From positions 1-31,184 of the forward strand of contig JAKISE010000031.1 in assembly GCA_021648745.1 (NCBI GenBank): a stretch of 31,184 nt of DNA, written 5' to 3'. The stretch's first letter is position 1; each line of letters begins with the position of its first letter. The notes below the pieces were generated by a model. The model did not search any database. It worked only from the letters and a program-made list of their open reading frames with translations, and was not told where the DNA came from. This document shows positions 13,514 to 21,773 of this stretch, piece after piece. The DNA is from Cyclobacteriaceae bacterium (GTDB taxonomy: Bacteria > Bacteroidota > Bacteroidia > Cytophagales > Cyclobacteriaceae). A program made the position numbers and the translations under genes.

Positions 13514-16438
13514 ATGAATATTTCGGCTCAAGACAAGTTTCAAATAATTTACTCGATTTTTAAGCATGAGTATCTAGGCTTCCTCTTTGAATCTTTTGTG
13601 GTTAGGGTAGATGAAAAGGGACAATTAACCCTTCAGCACCAAAATATTTCTTCCTTAAATGCAACCGAGTTTTCTTCTGGTTTAGATGACCAAGATTTCG
13701 AGCTAATAGATTTAATTGATGGGATGCAGCAGGGTGCGATTTTAAAAAAGTATGCATCCACCGTAACTAAGTCTAATGAGTTTTTTCCTAAAGTATTTGA
13801 TGAGGAAAAGGGCAATAAGGCACTACAACAGCAAATTGATATTTATCTGAAGGGCGTTAGGGCTAAAATACTTCCATTATTAGTTGGTAAATATGTGTTC
13901 GAAATGGGCAATGATGGAGAACCCACTTGGCGCAAACTAGACGTGATGCCAGAAAAAGCATCTGTGCTTTTTCATTTTAGAAGAAATGAAGACAATACAC
14001 ATTACTTCCCCACTATTAAGTACAAAGATCAAAAAGTAGATTTTCAATATAAAGGAGGGTACCTTCTAAGTGATGAGCCTGCTTGGTTAGTGGTAGAAGG
14101 TCGTATCTATTCTTTTAAGAAAAATATAGACGGTGCTAAACTAAGGCCATTTTTAAACAAAAAATTTATTCTAATTCCGCAAAAAGTAGAGGACACCTAC
14201 TACCGGAAATTTATTGCCCCTCTTGTAGCTCATTTTGATGTGTATGCAAAGGGCTTTGATATTAATACTAAACATATCACTCCAACAGCTGAGTTAACGT
14301 TTTCACCCTTGGCGCAATTGCCGCATAGCCTAACTCTTGACAATGGTAATTCTGAAATAATAGCAGACGTTAAAAAATTTGTTTTCAGTATAGAACTTAA
14401 TTATGAAGGGACGAAAATAAAGCCCACTGAAAAAAATGAGGTTGTGGTAAACGTTGAAAAAACAAGCGACTCCTATATTTTTAACCGAATATCTCGAAAC
14501 TTAAAGATAGAATCTGACCTTATTAGCTATTTAAAAGAATTAGATCTTGATTTATCATCTGGCAAGAGTGTTCTTGGAGCGGGCAAGGCATTCGATTGGA
14601 TTCAAAAGAATAGGTTAAAACTGGCGGACCAAAACATTGAACTAATTCAGGAACAAACAGGAGAGCGAAAATACTTTGTAGGTGACGCAAGTATAAAAAT
14701 AGATATTAATGAAAATATAGATTGGTTTGATATAAAGGCTGTTATTCTTTTTGGGGAGTTTGAAATTGCGTTTTTTGAGTTAAGGAAGCTGATTTTAAAA
14801 GGGAAGAATGAACTAAAATTACCTAATGGAGAAATAGCCATTATTCCCGCTAGCTGGCTTCAAGATTATTCGGAGTTATTCTATTTTTCTGAAGATAGTG
14901 ATGATGAAAACCCAATCCTTAAAAAGCACCATTTAGCCTTGGTTCAAGAACTGGAAAATGTAGAACATTCGAAAGTTATTATGAACAAGAAACTTTATCA
15001 GTTGCGAAATTTTGATAAGATTGACGATCATCCAATGCCAGAAAAGTTTAAAGGCACATTACGGCCTTACCAAAAAGCAGGTTATGATTGGCTTCAGTTT
15101 TTAAATCAATATAATTTAGGGGGTTGCTTGGCCGATGATATGGGATTGGGTAAAACAGTACAAACATTGGCTCTGTTGCAATCTCAAAAAGAAGGAGGGG
15201 CAGAAGTGGCTTCCCTCTTGGTTATGCCTACTTCTCTGGTATATAATTGGCAAAAGGAAGCAAAAAAATTTACCCCTAACTTACGTGTGTTTAATTATAC
15301 AGGGGTAAACAGAACCAAGGATATTGGCCAATTTACAGGCTACGATTTGGTGATTACATCTTACGGAATTATTAGGCGTGACCTTGATATTCTGGCTAAG
15401 TATAAGTTTCATTACATTATCTTAGACGAATCACAAGCCATAAAAAACCCAACCTCTAATATCTCTAAAGCTGTACGTGAGCTGCATTCAAAATACAGGC
15501 TTATCTTAACAGGCACACCTATTGAAAATAGCACGATGGACCTTTGGTCGCAGATGAGTTTTATTAACCCTGGGCTTTTAGGACACCAAAGCTTCTTCAG
15601 AAAACAGTTTCAAATTCCGATAGAAAAGCATAATAACGAAGACAAATCAACCAAGCTTTTCAGCTTAATTAAGCCTTTTGTAATGCGAAGGCATAAATCG
15701 CAAGTGGCGAAAGACTTACCTAAAAAAGTAGAGAATATTCACTACTCTTCCATGACAACCCTTCAGGCAGAAATGTATGAGGAGACCAAGAATATGTACC
15801 GGAATGAGATCCTTTCTCATATTGATGCCCATGGAATGGGTAAATCTCAGATGATTTTGCTGCAGGGCCTAACCAAACTACGACTGATTGCCAATCATCC
15901 TAAAATGGCTGACCCTGAGTATGTAGGCGACTCAGGCAAGTTGGATGATATGATGCATATGTTGACTAACACACTTTCTGAGGGGCATAAAATTTTAATT
16001 TTTAGCCAATTTGTAAAACACCTTACCATTGTAAAAGAAATTATAGAAACTCGAGGGTTTGATTATTGCTATTTGGATGGTGCTACTAAAAATAGGCAGG
16101 CGGAGGTAGAACGTTTTCAGGAAGATAGTGATGTAAAAATCTTTTTAATTTCGATGAAAGCAGGTGGCTTGGGTTTAAACCTAACCGAAGCGGACTACGT
16201 ATTTTTGCTCGATCCTTGGTGGAACCCAGCCGTAGAAGCCCAAGCTATTGACAGAGCACATCGCATCGGCCAAAAAAAGAAAGTATTTACCTATAAATTT
16301 ATTACTAAAAATACGGTAGAAGAAAAAATACTTGAATTGCAAAGTCGCAAATTAAAACTTGCCAAAGACCTTATTTCTATAGATAACAGCTTTGTAAAAA
16401 GCCTGAGTAAAGAAGATATTGGAGATTTGTTAGGGTAA
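13514..16438 (+). CDS. SNF2-family DNA-dependent ATPase/helicase
   Basis: The 974-residue protein has a long lineage-specific N-terminal region (1-505) and a SNF2 motor at about 510-960. Motif I is DDMGLGKT (541-548), motif II is DESQ at 638-641 in place of DEAH, and motif III is LTGTPIEN (665-672). In the C-terminal lobe FLISMKAGGLGLNLTEAD is followed by DPWWNPAVEAQAIDRAHRIG (motifs V-VI). SNF2 proteins move along double-stranded DNA and remodel protein-DNA complexes; bacterial relatives include RapA. The N-terminus resembles the SWIM-less bacterial SNF2 group common in Bacteroidetes. The partner is unknown. No defence genes adjoin it, so a housekeeping role is more likely than anti-phage activity. 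The start ATG is preceded by an AT-rich region without a clear promoter match. Confidence 0.93.
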   Translation: MNISAQDKFQIIYSIFKHEYLGFLFESFVVRVDEKGQLTLQHQNISSLNATEFSSGLDDQDFELIDLIDGMQQGAILKKYASTVTKSNEFFPKVFDEEKGNKALQQQIDIYLKGVRAKILPLLVGKYVFEMGNDGEPTWRKLDVMPEKASVLFHFRRNEDNTHYFPTIKYKDQKVDFQYKGGYLLSDEPAWLVVEGRIYSFKKNIDGAKLRPFLNKKFILIPQKVEDTYYRKFIAPLVAHFDVYAKGFDINTKHITPTAELTFSPLAQLPHSLTLDNGNSEIIADVKKFVFSIELNYEGTKIKPTEKNEVVVNVEKTSDSYIFNRISRNLKIESDLISYLKELDLDLSSGKSVLGAGKAFDWIQKNRLKLADQNIELIQEQTGERKYFVGDASIKIDINENIDWFDIKAVILFGEFEIAFFELRKLILKGKNELKLPNGEIAIIPASWLQDYSELFYFSEDSDDENPILKKHHLALVQELENVEHSKVIMNKKLYQLRNFDKIDDHPMPEKFKGTLRPYQKAGYDWLQFLNQYNLGGCLADDMGLGKTVQTLALLQSQKEGGAEVASLLVMPTSLVYNWQKEAKKFTPNLRVFNYTGVNRTKDIGQFTGYDLVITSYGIIRRDLDILAKYKFHYIILDESQAIKNPTSNISKAVRELHSKYRLILTGTPIENSTMDLWSQMSFINPGLLGHQSFFRKQFQIPIEKHNNEDKSTKLFSLIKPFVMRRHKSQVAKDLPKKVENIHYSSMTTLQAEMYEETKNMYRNEILSHIDAHGMGKSQMILLQGLTKLRLIANHPKMADPEYVGDSGKLDDMMHMLTNTLSEGHKILIFSQFVKHLTIVKEIIETRGFDYCYLDGATKNRQAEVERFQEDSDVKIFLISMKAGGLGLNLTEADYVFLLDPWWNPAVEAQAIDRAHRIGQKKKVFTYKFITKNTVEEKILELQSRKLKLAKDLISIDNSFVKSLSKEDIGDLLG

Positions 16439-16463
16439 TATTTAGTGTTAAAACCTATTACCC
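16433..16463. terminator. Bidirectional hairpin built from two converging stop codons
   Basis: GGGTAATA (16433-16440) pairs perfectly with TATTACCC (16456-16463) around a 15-base loop. The stems contain the stop codons of the helicase gene (plus strand) and nrdJ (minus strand). Since the genes converge with only 19 bases between them, the hairpin can act on both transcripts. Confidence 0.55.
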
Positions 16464-19139
16464 ACACTTAGAATAACCACAGTTTTTACAATTCAGGCAG
16501 CCTTCTTCATAAAACAATGAGTCTTCTCCACATTCTGTACAAGTAGTGTTTTTTGGCTTAGTACCATCGGGTAACATTTTAGATAATGCACGAACAACTC
16601 CATTTTTCCAAGTGTTTAAAGAGTCATCGTTTAGGTGTAAATTATTTACCAAACTAATAGCATATTTAAGTGGCATACCATGGCGGAGCATGCCTGAAAT
16701 AAGTTTAGCATAATTCCAGAATTCGGTGGTAAACGAACGAGATAGACCTTCTATGGTTACATTAAACCCATCTTTATCTTTATACCTAAAGTCGTAACGC
16801 TTAGTATTATTATCATTTAAGTTTTTTATTACTTCACCTGTTGATACATAAGTTGGTAAATGAAATGCGTCTTCAGCCTTGCCTGTAAAAATTTCGTAAG
16901 GTTTATTATTTAGCATTCCAACCACAGCCAACCACTTCTCGTGGTTATTATTAAATCGAATTATTTTTGCCTCCAGTATCCTTGGTCTTTTAGGAGCAGC
17001 TGTTTCTGTAAATTCATCTGGTTCAACTGTTTTTGCCTCCTTGGAAATGAGTACGCCATCTCTCGAGCCATCTCGGTAAACAGTCATTCCTTTGCAACCT
17101 TGTTTCCACCCTTCCATATAAATACTGTGGATAACAGACTCAGGAGTTTCTTTAGGCACATTTACGGTTACAGAGATGGAATGATCAACCCATTTTTGCA
17201 CCTTGCCTTGCATTTGTACTTTTTTAATCCAGTCAATGTCATTTGCGGTTGCCTTAAAATAAGGAGAGGTTTCCACTAATTTATTCATTTCTGCATCGGT
17301 AAAAGAAGCAATTTGGTCTTCAGAATATCCTTTCTTTTCGAGCCAGGTTTTAAACTTATGATGTACTACAAAATACTCTTCCCAAGCATCTCCAGTATCA
17401 TCTGTAAAGCTCACATTTACATCTTTATCGGTAGGGTTTACCTTTTTTCTACGTTTGTATGATACCTGAAAAACAGGCTCCAGTCCTGATGATGTTTGAG
17501 TCATTAAGGATGTTGTACCTGTTGGAGCTATTGTAAGTAGGGCAATATTTCTTCTGCCCTTGGCAACCATAGCATGATATAGAGCAGGGTCAGCTTCTTT
17601 TATACGGTTGATAAAGGGGTTATTAACTTCTCTTTGCGCATCAAATATTGTAAAGGCTCCTCTTTCGCCTGCCATTTCTACTGAAGACGCGTATGCAGCT
17701 AATGCCAATGATTTTTGAACATTTTCGGCAAAAGAGGTAGCTTCATCAGTGCCATAGGTAATTCCCAAGGCAGCTAGCATGTCTCCCTCAGCAGTAATTC
17801 CAAGTCCTGTTCTTCTTCCTTGAAGGGTTTTCTTTTTTATTTTTTCCCAAAGCTTTTGTTCACTATGCTTAATTTCATCTGGCTCAGGATCGTTTTTTAT
17901 TTTTGTTAAAATGGAATCGATTTTTTCGGCTTCCAAATCAACAATATTATCCATCATGCGTTGGGCAATGCGAACATGGCTTTTAAACTTATCAAAATTG
18001 AAAGTTGCCTGCTCTGTAAATGGCTGGTCAACATAACTGTATAAATTAATGGCTAATAGCCTGCACGAGTCATAAGGACAAAGTGGAATTTCTCCACAAG
18101 GGTTAGTGGAAATAGTTTCAAAGCCTAAATCGCTATAGCAATCAGGGATAGATTCTTTAATGATGGTGTCCCAAAAAAGAACGCCTGGTTCTGCAGATTT
18201 CCATGCATTATGCACAATTTTACCCCACAAGCCTTTTGCATCCGTACTCTGCTCTATTAAAGGGTCAGAACTATTAACTGGAAATTTTTGAATGAAATCA
18301 GTACCGGTTTCAACAGCATTCATAAATTCATCTGAAATTTTTACAGACACATTGGCTCCGGTAACTTTAGTTTTATCCTGTTTAGCATCTATAAACGATT
18401 CTGCATCTGGGTGATTTACAGATATAGAAAGCATTAGTGCACCTCTGCGCCCATCTTGTGCAACTTCGCGTGTGGTATTAGAATACCGCTCCATAAACGG
18501 CACAATACCGGTAGAGGTAAGAGCGCTGTTCATTACGGAGGTTCCCTTAGGGCGTATATGGGTCAAGTCATGACCCACACCGCCACGCCTTTTCATCAGC
18601 TGTACTTGTTCTTCATCAGTTAAAAGAATAGCTCCATAGCTATCTGATTTATCTCCGGGGCCGATAACAAAGCAGTTAGAAAGAGAAACATATTGGTGGT
18701 TATTGCCAATGCCTGACATGGGGCCTCCCTGAGGAATTAAGTATTTAAAATTTTCTAAAAGCCCATAAATTTCTTCTTCCGATAACGGATTTGGATATTT
18801 ATTTTCAACACGAGCTAACTCCTTTGCCAAACGCTGGTGCATTTGAGCTGGAGATTTTTCATATAAATTTCCGGCAGAATCTTTTAGGGCATATTTGTTT
18901 ATCCAAACATTTGCAGCTAATTCATCCCCTTTAAAGTATTCTAAAGAGGCTTCAACTGCTTCATTTCTACTATATGTTTTAGTATCAGGTTCTTTGTTCA
19001 GGAGTTTTTTTCGCTCCTCCATTTTCTGCTCATCTACAGGTTTGTCTATACTGTTTTCGGGGGGTGTTTGAGTTGGAGGGCTAGCAGCAAACAGTTCTAG
19101 AGTGTCCACATTTTTTGTTGCAGAAGAGATGGCAGGCAT
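16458..19139 (-). CDS. nrdJ: Adenosylcobalamin-dependent (class II) ribonucleoside-diphosphate reductase
   Basis: This enzyme makes deoxyribonucleotides using coenzyme B12, so it works with or without oxygen. With the ATG at 19139 the protein has 893 residues. The frame is open to a TTG at 19193, but the extra 18 codons look non-coding. The active-site set is NPCGEIPL with Asn346, Cys348 and Glu350; Cys156 in VSLSNCFVIG is the first redox cysteine; APTGTTSL is the phosphate-binding loop. A Cys-rich tail near the end (CTECGEDSLFYEEGCLNC, then CGYSKCG) re-reduces the active site and may bind zinc, as in long class II enzymes. A linker follows the barrel before this tail. No cobalamin riboswitch is evident upstream. 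It converges on the SNF2 gene. Confidence 0.95.
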   Translation of the reverse strand: MPAISSATKNVDTLELFAASPPTQTPPENSIDKPVDEQKMEERKKLLNKEPDTKTYSRNEAVEASLEYFKGDELAANVWINKYALKDSAGNLYEKSPAQMHQRLAKELARVENKYPNPLSEEEIYGLLENFKYLIPQGGPMSGIGNNHQYVSLSNCFVIGPGDKSDSYGAILLTDEEQVQLMKRRGGVGHDLTHIRPKGTSVMNSALTSTGIVPFMERYSNTTREVAQDGRRGALMLSISVNHPDAESFIDAKQDKTKVTGANVSVKISDEFMNAVETGTDFIQKFPVNSSDPLIEQSTDAKGLWGKIVHNAWKSAEPGVLFWDTIIKESIPDCYSDLGFETISTNPCGEIPLCPYDSCRLLAINLYSYVDQPFTEQATFNFDKFKSHVRIAQRMMDNIVDLEAEKIDSILTKIKNDPEPDEIKHSEQKLWEKIKKKTLQGRRTGLGITAEGDMLAALGITYGTDEATSFAENVQKSLALAAYASSVEMAGERGAFTIFDAQREVNNPFINRIKEADPALYHAMVAKGRRNIALLTIAPTGTTSLMTQTSSGLEPVFQVSYKRRKKVNPTDKDVNVSFTDDTGDAWEEYFVVHHKFKTWLEKKGYSEDQIASFTDAEMNKLVETSPYFKATANDIDWIKKVQMQGKVQKWVDHSISVTVNVPKETPESVIHSIYMEGWKQGCKGMTVYRDGSRDGVLISKEAKTVEPDEFTETAAPKRPRILEAKIIRFNNNHEKWLAVVGMLNNKPYEIFTGKAEDAFHLPTYVSTGEVIKNLNDNNTKRYDFRYKDKDGFNVTIEGLSRSFTTEFWNYAKLISGMLRHGMPLKYAISLVNNLHLNDDSLNTWKNGVVRALSKMLPDGTKPKNTTCTECGEDSLFYEEGCLNCKNCGYSKCG

Positions 19140-19282
19140 AGATAGTAATTTAAGATTTTTGAGACCGCTATAATACGACTCTAAGTTTATCAAAATTTGT
19201 GATAAATCTCAGGCTTTAGCGGTTATTTTTTTCTTTAGCTAATCTCTAAAATAGCTTTTAAAGCTTGTTTTAAAAGAATTTA

Positions 19283-19320
19283 TAGTTGAATCAACTAATT
19301 CTATCATCTTGTAAAACAAG
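19283..19320. promoter_or_regulatory. Two short palindromes upstream of nrdJ
   Basis: TAGTTGA-A-TCAACTA (19283-19297) and CTTGT-AAA-ACAAG (19308-19320) are perfect short dyads about 150-180 bases upstream of the nrdJ start and just before the small reading frame at 19330. They could be regulator sites. They do not match the NrdR box. In AT-rich DNA some such dyads arise by chance. Confidence 0.3.
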
Positions 19321-19329
19321 GAGTTATAA

Positions 19330-19401
19330 ATGTATCTTACTACGTTAAAAAAAATTTTAAAAATAATTATTTTTTCTAATTCTCTTCTTTTTTTCGGGTA
19401 G
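19330..19401 (+). CDS. Possible 23-residue hydrophobic peptide
   Basis: An ATG at 19330 is preceded 7 bases upstream by AAGGAG (a strong Shine-Dalgarno, uncommon in Bacteroidetes). It opens a 23-codon frame ending at TAG 19399-19401. The peptide starts MYLTTLKKILK and then is strongly hydrophobic (IIIFS, LLFF), so it could be a small membrane peptide. A perfect 9-bp hairpin follows 10 bases after the stop. A start signal, a short frame and a terminator form a neat unit, but AT-rich DNA yields such frames by chance and no homologue is known to me. Confidence 0.25.
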   Translation: MYLTTLKKILKIIIFSNSLLFFG

Positions 19402-19410
19402 AATTTAAAG

Positions 19411-19435
19411 CCTGAGTTCTTAAGTTGAACTCAGG
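19411..19435 (+). terminator. Hairpin CCTGAGTTC / GAACTCAGG
   Basis: A perfect 9-bp stem with a 7-base loop lies between the small reading frame and the 260-bp inverted-repeat element. It has no long T-run after it. It may end a short transcript from the left or belong to the element's flank. Confidence 0.5.
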
Positions 19436-19441
19436 TATAAT

Positions 19442-19701
19442 CCTGAAATCGGCCTAAGGAATGCTATCAGAAAATAAGATAGTGGGTGAGATTTTGGAGA
19501 TAAAAAGTGAAGAAATAGTTAATTATGTCTAGATTTTTATCTCCAAAAAATTGCCTACTAGAAATTTTTCCTTTGGGCTTTAGCGAAACTTCCCTAAACC
19601 GCCTCAAATTTCTTTGGATTAACCCGTTAGTCCGGCAAAAATTAGTGTTGTTTATGAAATTTTCGCTTAAAGCTGATAGCCTTCCTTAGGCCGATTTCAG
19701 G
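19442..19701. mobile_element. 260-bp non-coding element with 28-bp terminal inverted repeats
   Basis: The first 28 bases (19442-19469, beginning CCTGAAATCGGCCTAAGGA) and the last 28 (19674-19701) are inverted copies with one mismatch. Both outer flanks carry TATAA, which may be a target duplication or part of a longer arm. Inside, TTGGAGATAAAAA near 19495 pairs with its complement near 19535, giving a second hairpin, and CTTTAGCGAAA-like sequence near 19577 is echoed inverted near 19660. No frame of useful length is open. The features fit a MITE or a structured non-coding RNA. It fills most of the gap between the divergent nrdJ and radA genes. Confidence 0.6.
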
Positions 19702-19711
19702 TTATAAAGTT

Positions 19712-19719
19712 TATCTTTG
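19712..19719 (+). promoter_or_regulatory. -7 promoter box of radA
   Basis: TATCTTTG matches TAnnTTTG exactly and lies 17 bases before the radA start codon. The -33 region falls inside the right arm of the inverted-repeat element, with no clear TTTG there. Confidence 0.5.
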
Positions 19720-19736
19720 AAATAAATAATTTTCAA

Positions 19737-21101
19737 TTGGCTAAAACTCGATCTTCTTTTTTCTGTCAAAATTGCGGGTATGAATCTGCAAAATGGATTG
19801 GTAAATGCCCTAGTTGTAACCAGTGGAATTCGTTTGTAGAAGAAGTGGTTTCTAAATCAACAAAAGCATCACCTGTTTGGGAAGAGGAGGGAGCAAAAGG
19901 GAATACACCAAAACCGATTCATACCATTGAGCATGAAGATGAGATCCGATTAACATGTTACGATGATGAACTTAACCGTGTGTTAGGAGGCGGCATTGTA
20001 AATGGTTCGTTGGTGCTGATAGGTGGAGAGCCAGGAATTGGGAAATCTACTTTAATGCTTCAGCTAGCACTTAATATGCCGCAAAAGGTGCTATATGTTT
20101 CGGGCGAAGAGAGTGAGCAGCAGATTAAATTACGTGCTGACCGAATTATCCACAAACCCAGCGAAATTACTTTTATTCTAAGCGAAACTTCTATAGAAAA
20201 GGTATTTGGTCATATAAAACAAGTTAAGCCAGATGTATTAATTGTTGATTCTATCCAAACATTAGCCTCTTCAAGAATTGAATCTATACCAGGTAGCGTG
20301 GCACAAGTAAGGCAATGTGCAGGGGAGTTGATGCAATATGCCAAAACCACTAACACCCCAGTATTTATAGTTGGCCATATCACCAAAGATGGTAGTTTGG
20401 CAGGCCCTAAAGTACTGGAGCATATGGTGGATACAGTGCTTCAATTTGAGGGCGACCGAAATATGGTGTATCGTATTTTACGAACCACCAAAAATAGATT
20501 TGGGTCAACTTCTGAGCTAGGCATTTACGAAATGCAGGCGGAGGGATTAAGAGAGGTAGCCAACCCATCTGAAATTTTGATTTCGCAGCGCGATGTTGGG
20601 GTGAGCGGTGTTACCATTGGAGCTACCATGGAGGGTAGCCGTACACTCCTTATTGAAATTCAAGCATTGGTAAGTACAGCAGCTTATGGTACACCTCAAC
20701 GTAGTTCTACTGGTTTTGATAGCCGTAGGTTAAATATGCTTTTAGCTGTTTTAGAAAAAAGAACAGGGTTAAAAATGGGCACTCAGGATGTATTCCTAAA
20801 TATGGCCGGTGGCATTAAAGTAGATGACCCTGCCATCGATTTGGCCATCTGTGTTGCTGTACTTTCATCGCTACACGACTTATCTATCAATGAAAAGTTC
20901 TGTTTTGCCTCAGAAGTAGGCCTAGGAGGCGAACTAAGGGCTGTAAACAGGATCGAAAACCGAATTGCTGAAGCGGAAAAACTGGGCTTTTCTACTATAT
21001 TTATTTCAACCTATAATAAAGGAGTGGATGCCAGCAAATACAAAATTAACATAAAGCCTTTTGGTTTGCTCAAGCATGTGTTTGGGGAGTTGTTTGGTTA
21101 A
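19737..21101 (+). CDS. radA: DNA repair protein RadA
   Basis: RadA is a DnaB-like ATPase that extends D-loops and processes branched intermediates in recombination. The 454-residue product has the N-terminal zinc finger CQNCG...CPSC (Cys10, 13, 24, 27), the Walker A motif GGEPGIGKST (96-105), a Walker B ending LIVDSIQT (168-175), the RadA signature KNRFG (252-256), and a C-terminal Lon-protease-like domain from about 270. Length and order are canonical. The start is a TTG at 19737, giving MAKTRSSFFC as in relatives; no ATG fits upstream of the zinc finger. Confidence 0.96.
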   Translation: MAKTRSSFFCQNCGYESAKWIGKCPSCNQWNSFVEEVVSKSTKASPVWEEEGAKGNTPKPIHTIEHEDEIRLTCYDDELNRVLGGGIVNGSLVLIGGEPGIGKSTLMLQLALNMPQKVLYVSGEESEQQIKLRADRIIHKPSEITFILSETSIEKVFGHIKQVKPDVLIVDSIQTLASSRIESIPGSVAQVRQCAGELMQYAKTTNTPVFIVGHITKDGSLAGPKVLEHMVDTVLQFEGDRNMVYRILRTTKNRFGSTSELGIYEMQAEGLREVANPSEILISQRDVGVSGVTIGATMEGSRTLLIEIQALVSTAAYGTPQRSSTGFDSRRLNMLLAVLEKRTGLKMGTQDVFLNMAGGIKVDDPAIDLAICVAVLSSLHDLSINEKFCFASEVGLGGELRAVNRIENRIAEAEKLGFSTIFISTYNKGVDASKYKINIKPFGLLKHVFGELFG

Positions 21102-21122
21102 GTGATGCATAAACTATATTTG
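21093..21122 (+). promoter_or_regulatory. Promoter of the FecR-domain lipoprotein gene
   Basis: TTTG at 21093-21096 and TATATTTG at 21115-21122, separated by 18 bases, make a close match to the Bacteroidetes -33/-7 consensus. The -33 box lies within the last codons of radA, and the downstream ATG is at 21155. Confidence 0.6.
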
Positions 21123-21154
21123 CTCAATATTTTTAACCAACAATATAAAATTAG

Positions 21155-21730
21155 ATGAACTACTTGATCCGGGCTTTAGCATTTTTAGGCTTCTTTCTCC
21201 TTTTATTTTCATGTTCTGAGCAATCAGTAAGTACTGATGATTCCTTTGATGGGGTTGAGCTTCCAGATGGGTCTATTGTATGGATCAATCATAATAGCAC
21301 TATTGTTTATAATGAAAAATTTGAGATAAGGAGGGTTCATTTAGATGGAGAAGCGTATTTTAAAGTGGTTAGTTCGAATAAACCATTTATTGTAACTACC
21401 AAGTTGGGAGAAATTAAAGTACTAGGAACCAAGTTTAATATAAATTCTACAGATGATAAGCTGGAGGTTGAAGTTGAATCTGGAAAAGTAGAATTAGAGG
21501 TTGATGACCAAAGAAAAGAAGTTAATAGAGGTCAGCATGTTACTTATACCAAGGGAAGTAACAATATAGAAATTAGAGAAGCAACGTATAAATTTAAAAT
21601 TTGGTTAAAAGAGTTAGAGGTTGAATTAAAAAAGCTTGGGAAGGTAATTTCCAGGGAGACTAAAAAACTTGGTCGAGAACTTGAAAAAGAAGGCAATAAG
21701 CTCAATAAGAAATTAAAAAAGCTAGATTGA
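21155..21730 (+). CDS. FecR-domain lipoprotein with C-terminal coiled coil
   Basis: The 191-residue protein has a lipoprotein signal (LFSC, Cys20). A FecR-like beta domain at about 33-135 shows its typical blocks: LPDGSIVWINHNSTI (36-50), LDGEAYFKV (63-71), VLGTKFNI (89-96) and VESGKVEL (107-114). Residues 145-191 are Lys/Glu/Leu-rich with a heptad-like pattern and probably form a helix or coiled coil. In classical FecR the domain follows a single membrane helix and an N-terminal anti-sigma segment; here both are replaced by a lipid anchor. No ECF sigma factor or TonB receptor is next to it, so a signalling role through sigma release is unlikely. It has its own promoter. Function unknown. Confidence 0.8.
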   Translation: MNYLIRALAFLGFFLLLFSCSEQSVSTDDSFDGVELPDGSIVWINHNSTIVYNEKFEIRRVHLDGEAYFKVVSSNKPFIVTTKLGEIKVLGTKFNINSTDDKLEVEVESGKVELEVDDQRKEVNRGQHVTYTKGSNNIEIREATYKFKIWLKELEVELKKLGKVISRETKKLGRELEKEGNKLNKKLKKLD

Positions 21731-21773
21731 TTTCTATAAATCCTCTCCTGTTTTCCTCGCTGGGACACCCAAG

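Noticed and set aside
13514..16438. SNF2 helicase as part of an anti-phage system
   Set aside because: Its neighbours are the cbb3 operon and nrdJ, with no methyltransferase, nuclease or phospholipase D-like gene beside it; the motor architecture alone does not show defence.
19194..19440. Cobalamin riboswitch upstream of the B12-dependent nrdJ
   Set aside because: No B12-box-like GCCACTG core or matching stems were seen on the minus strand; the region is AT-rich with only short dyads.
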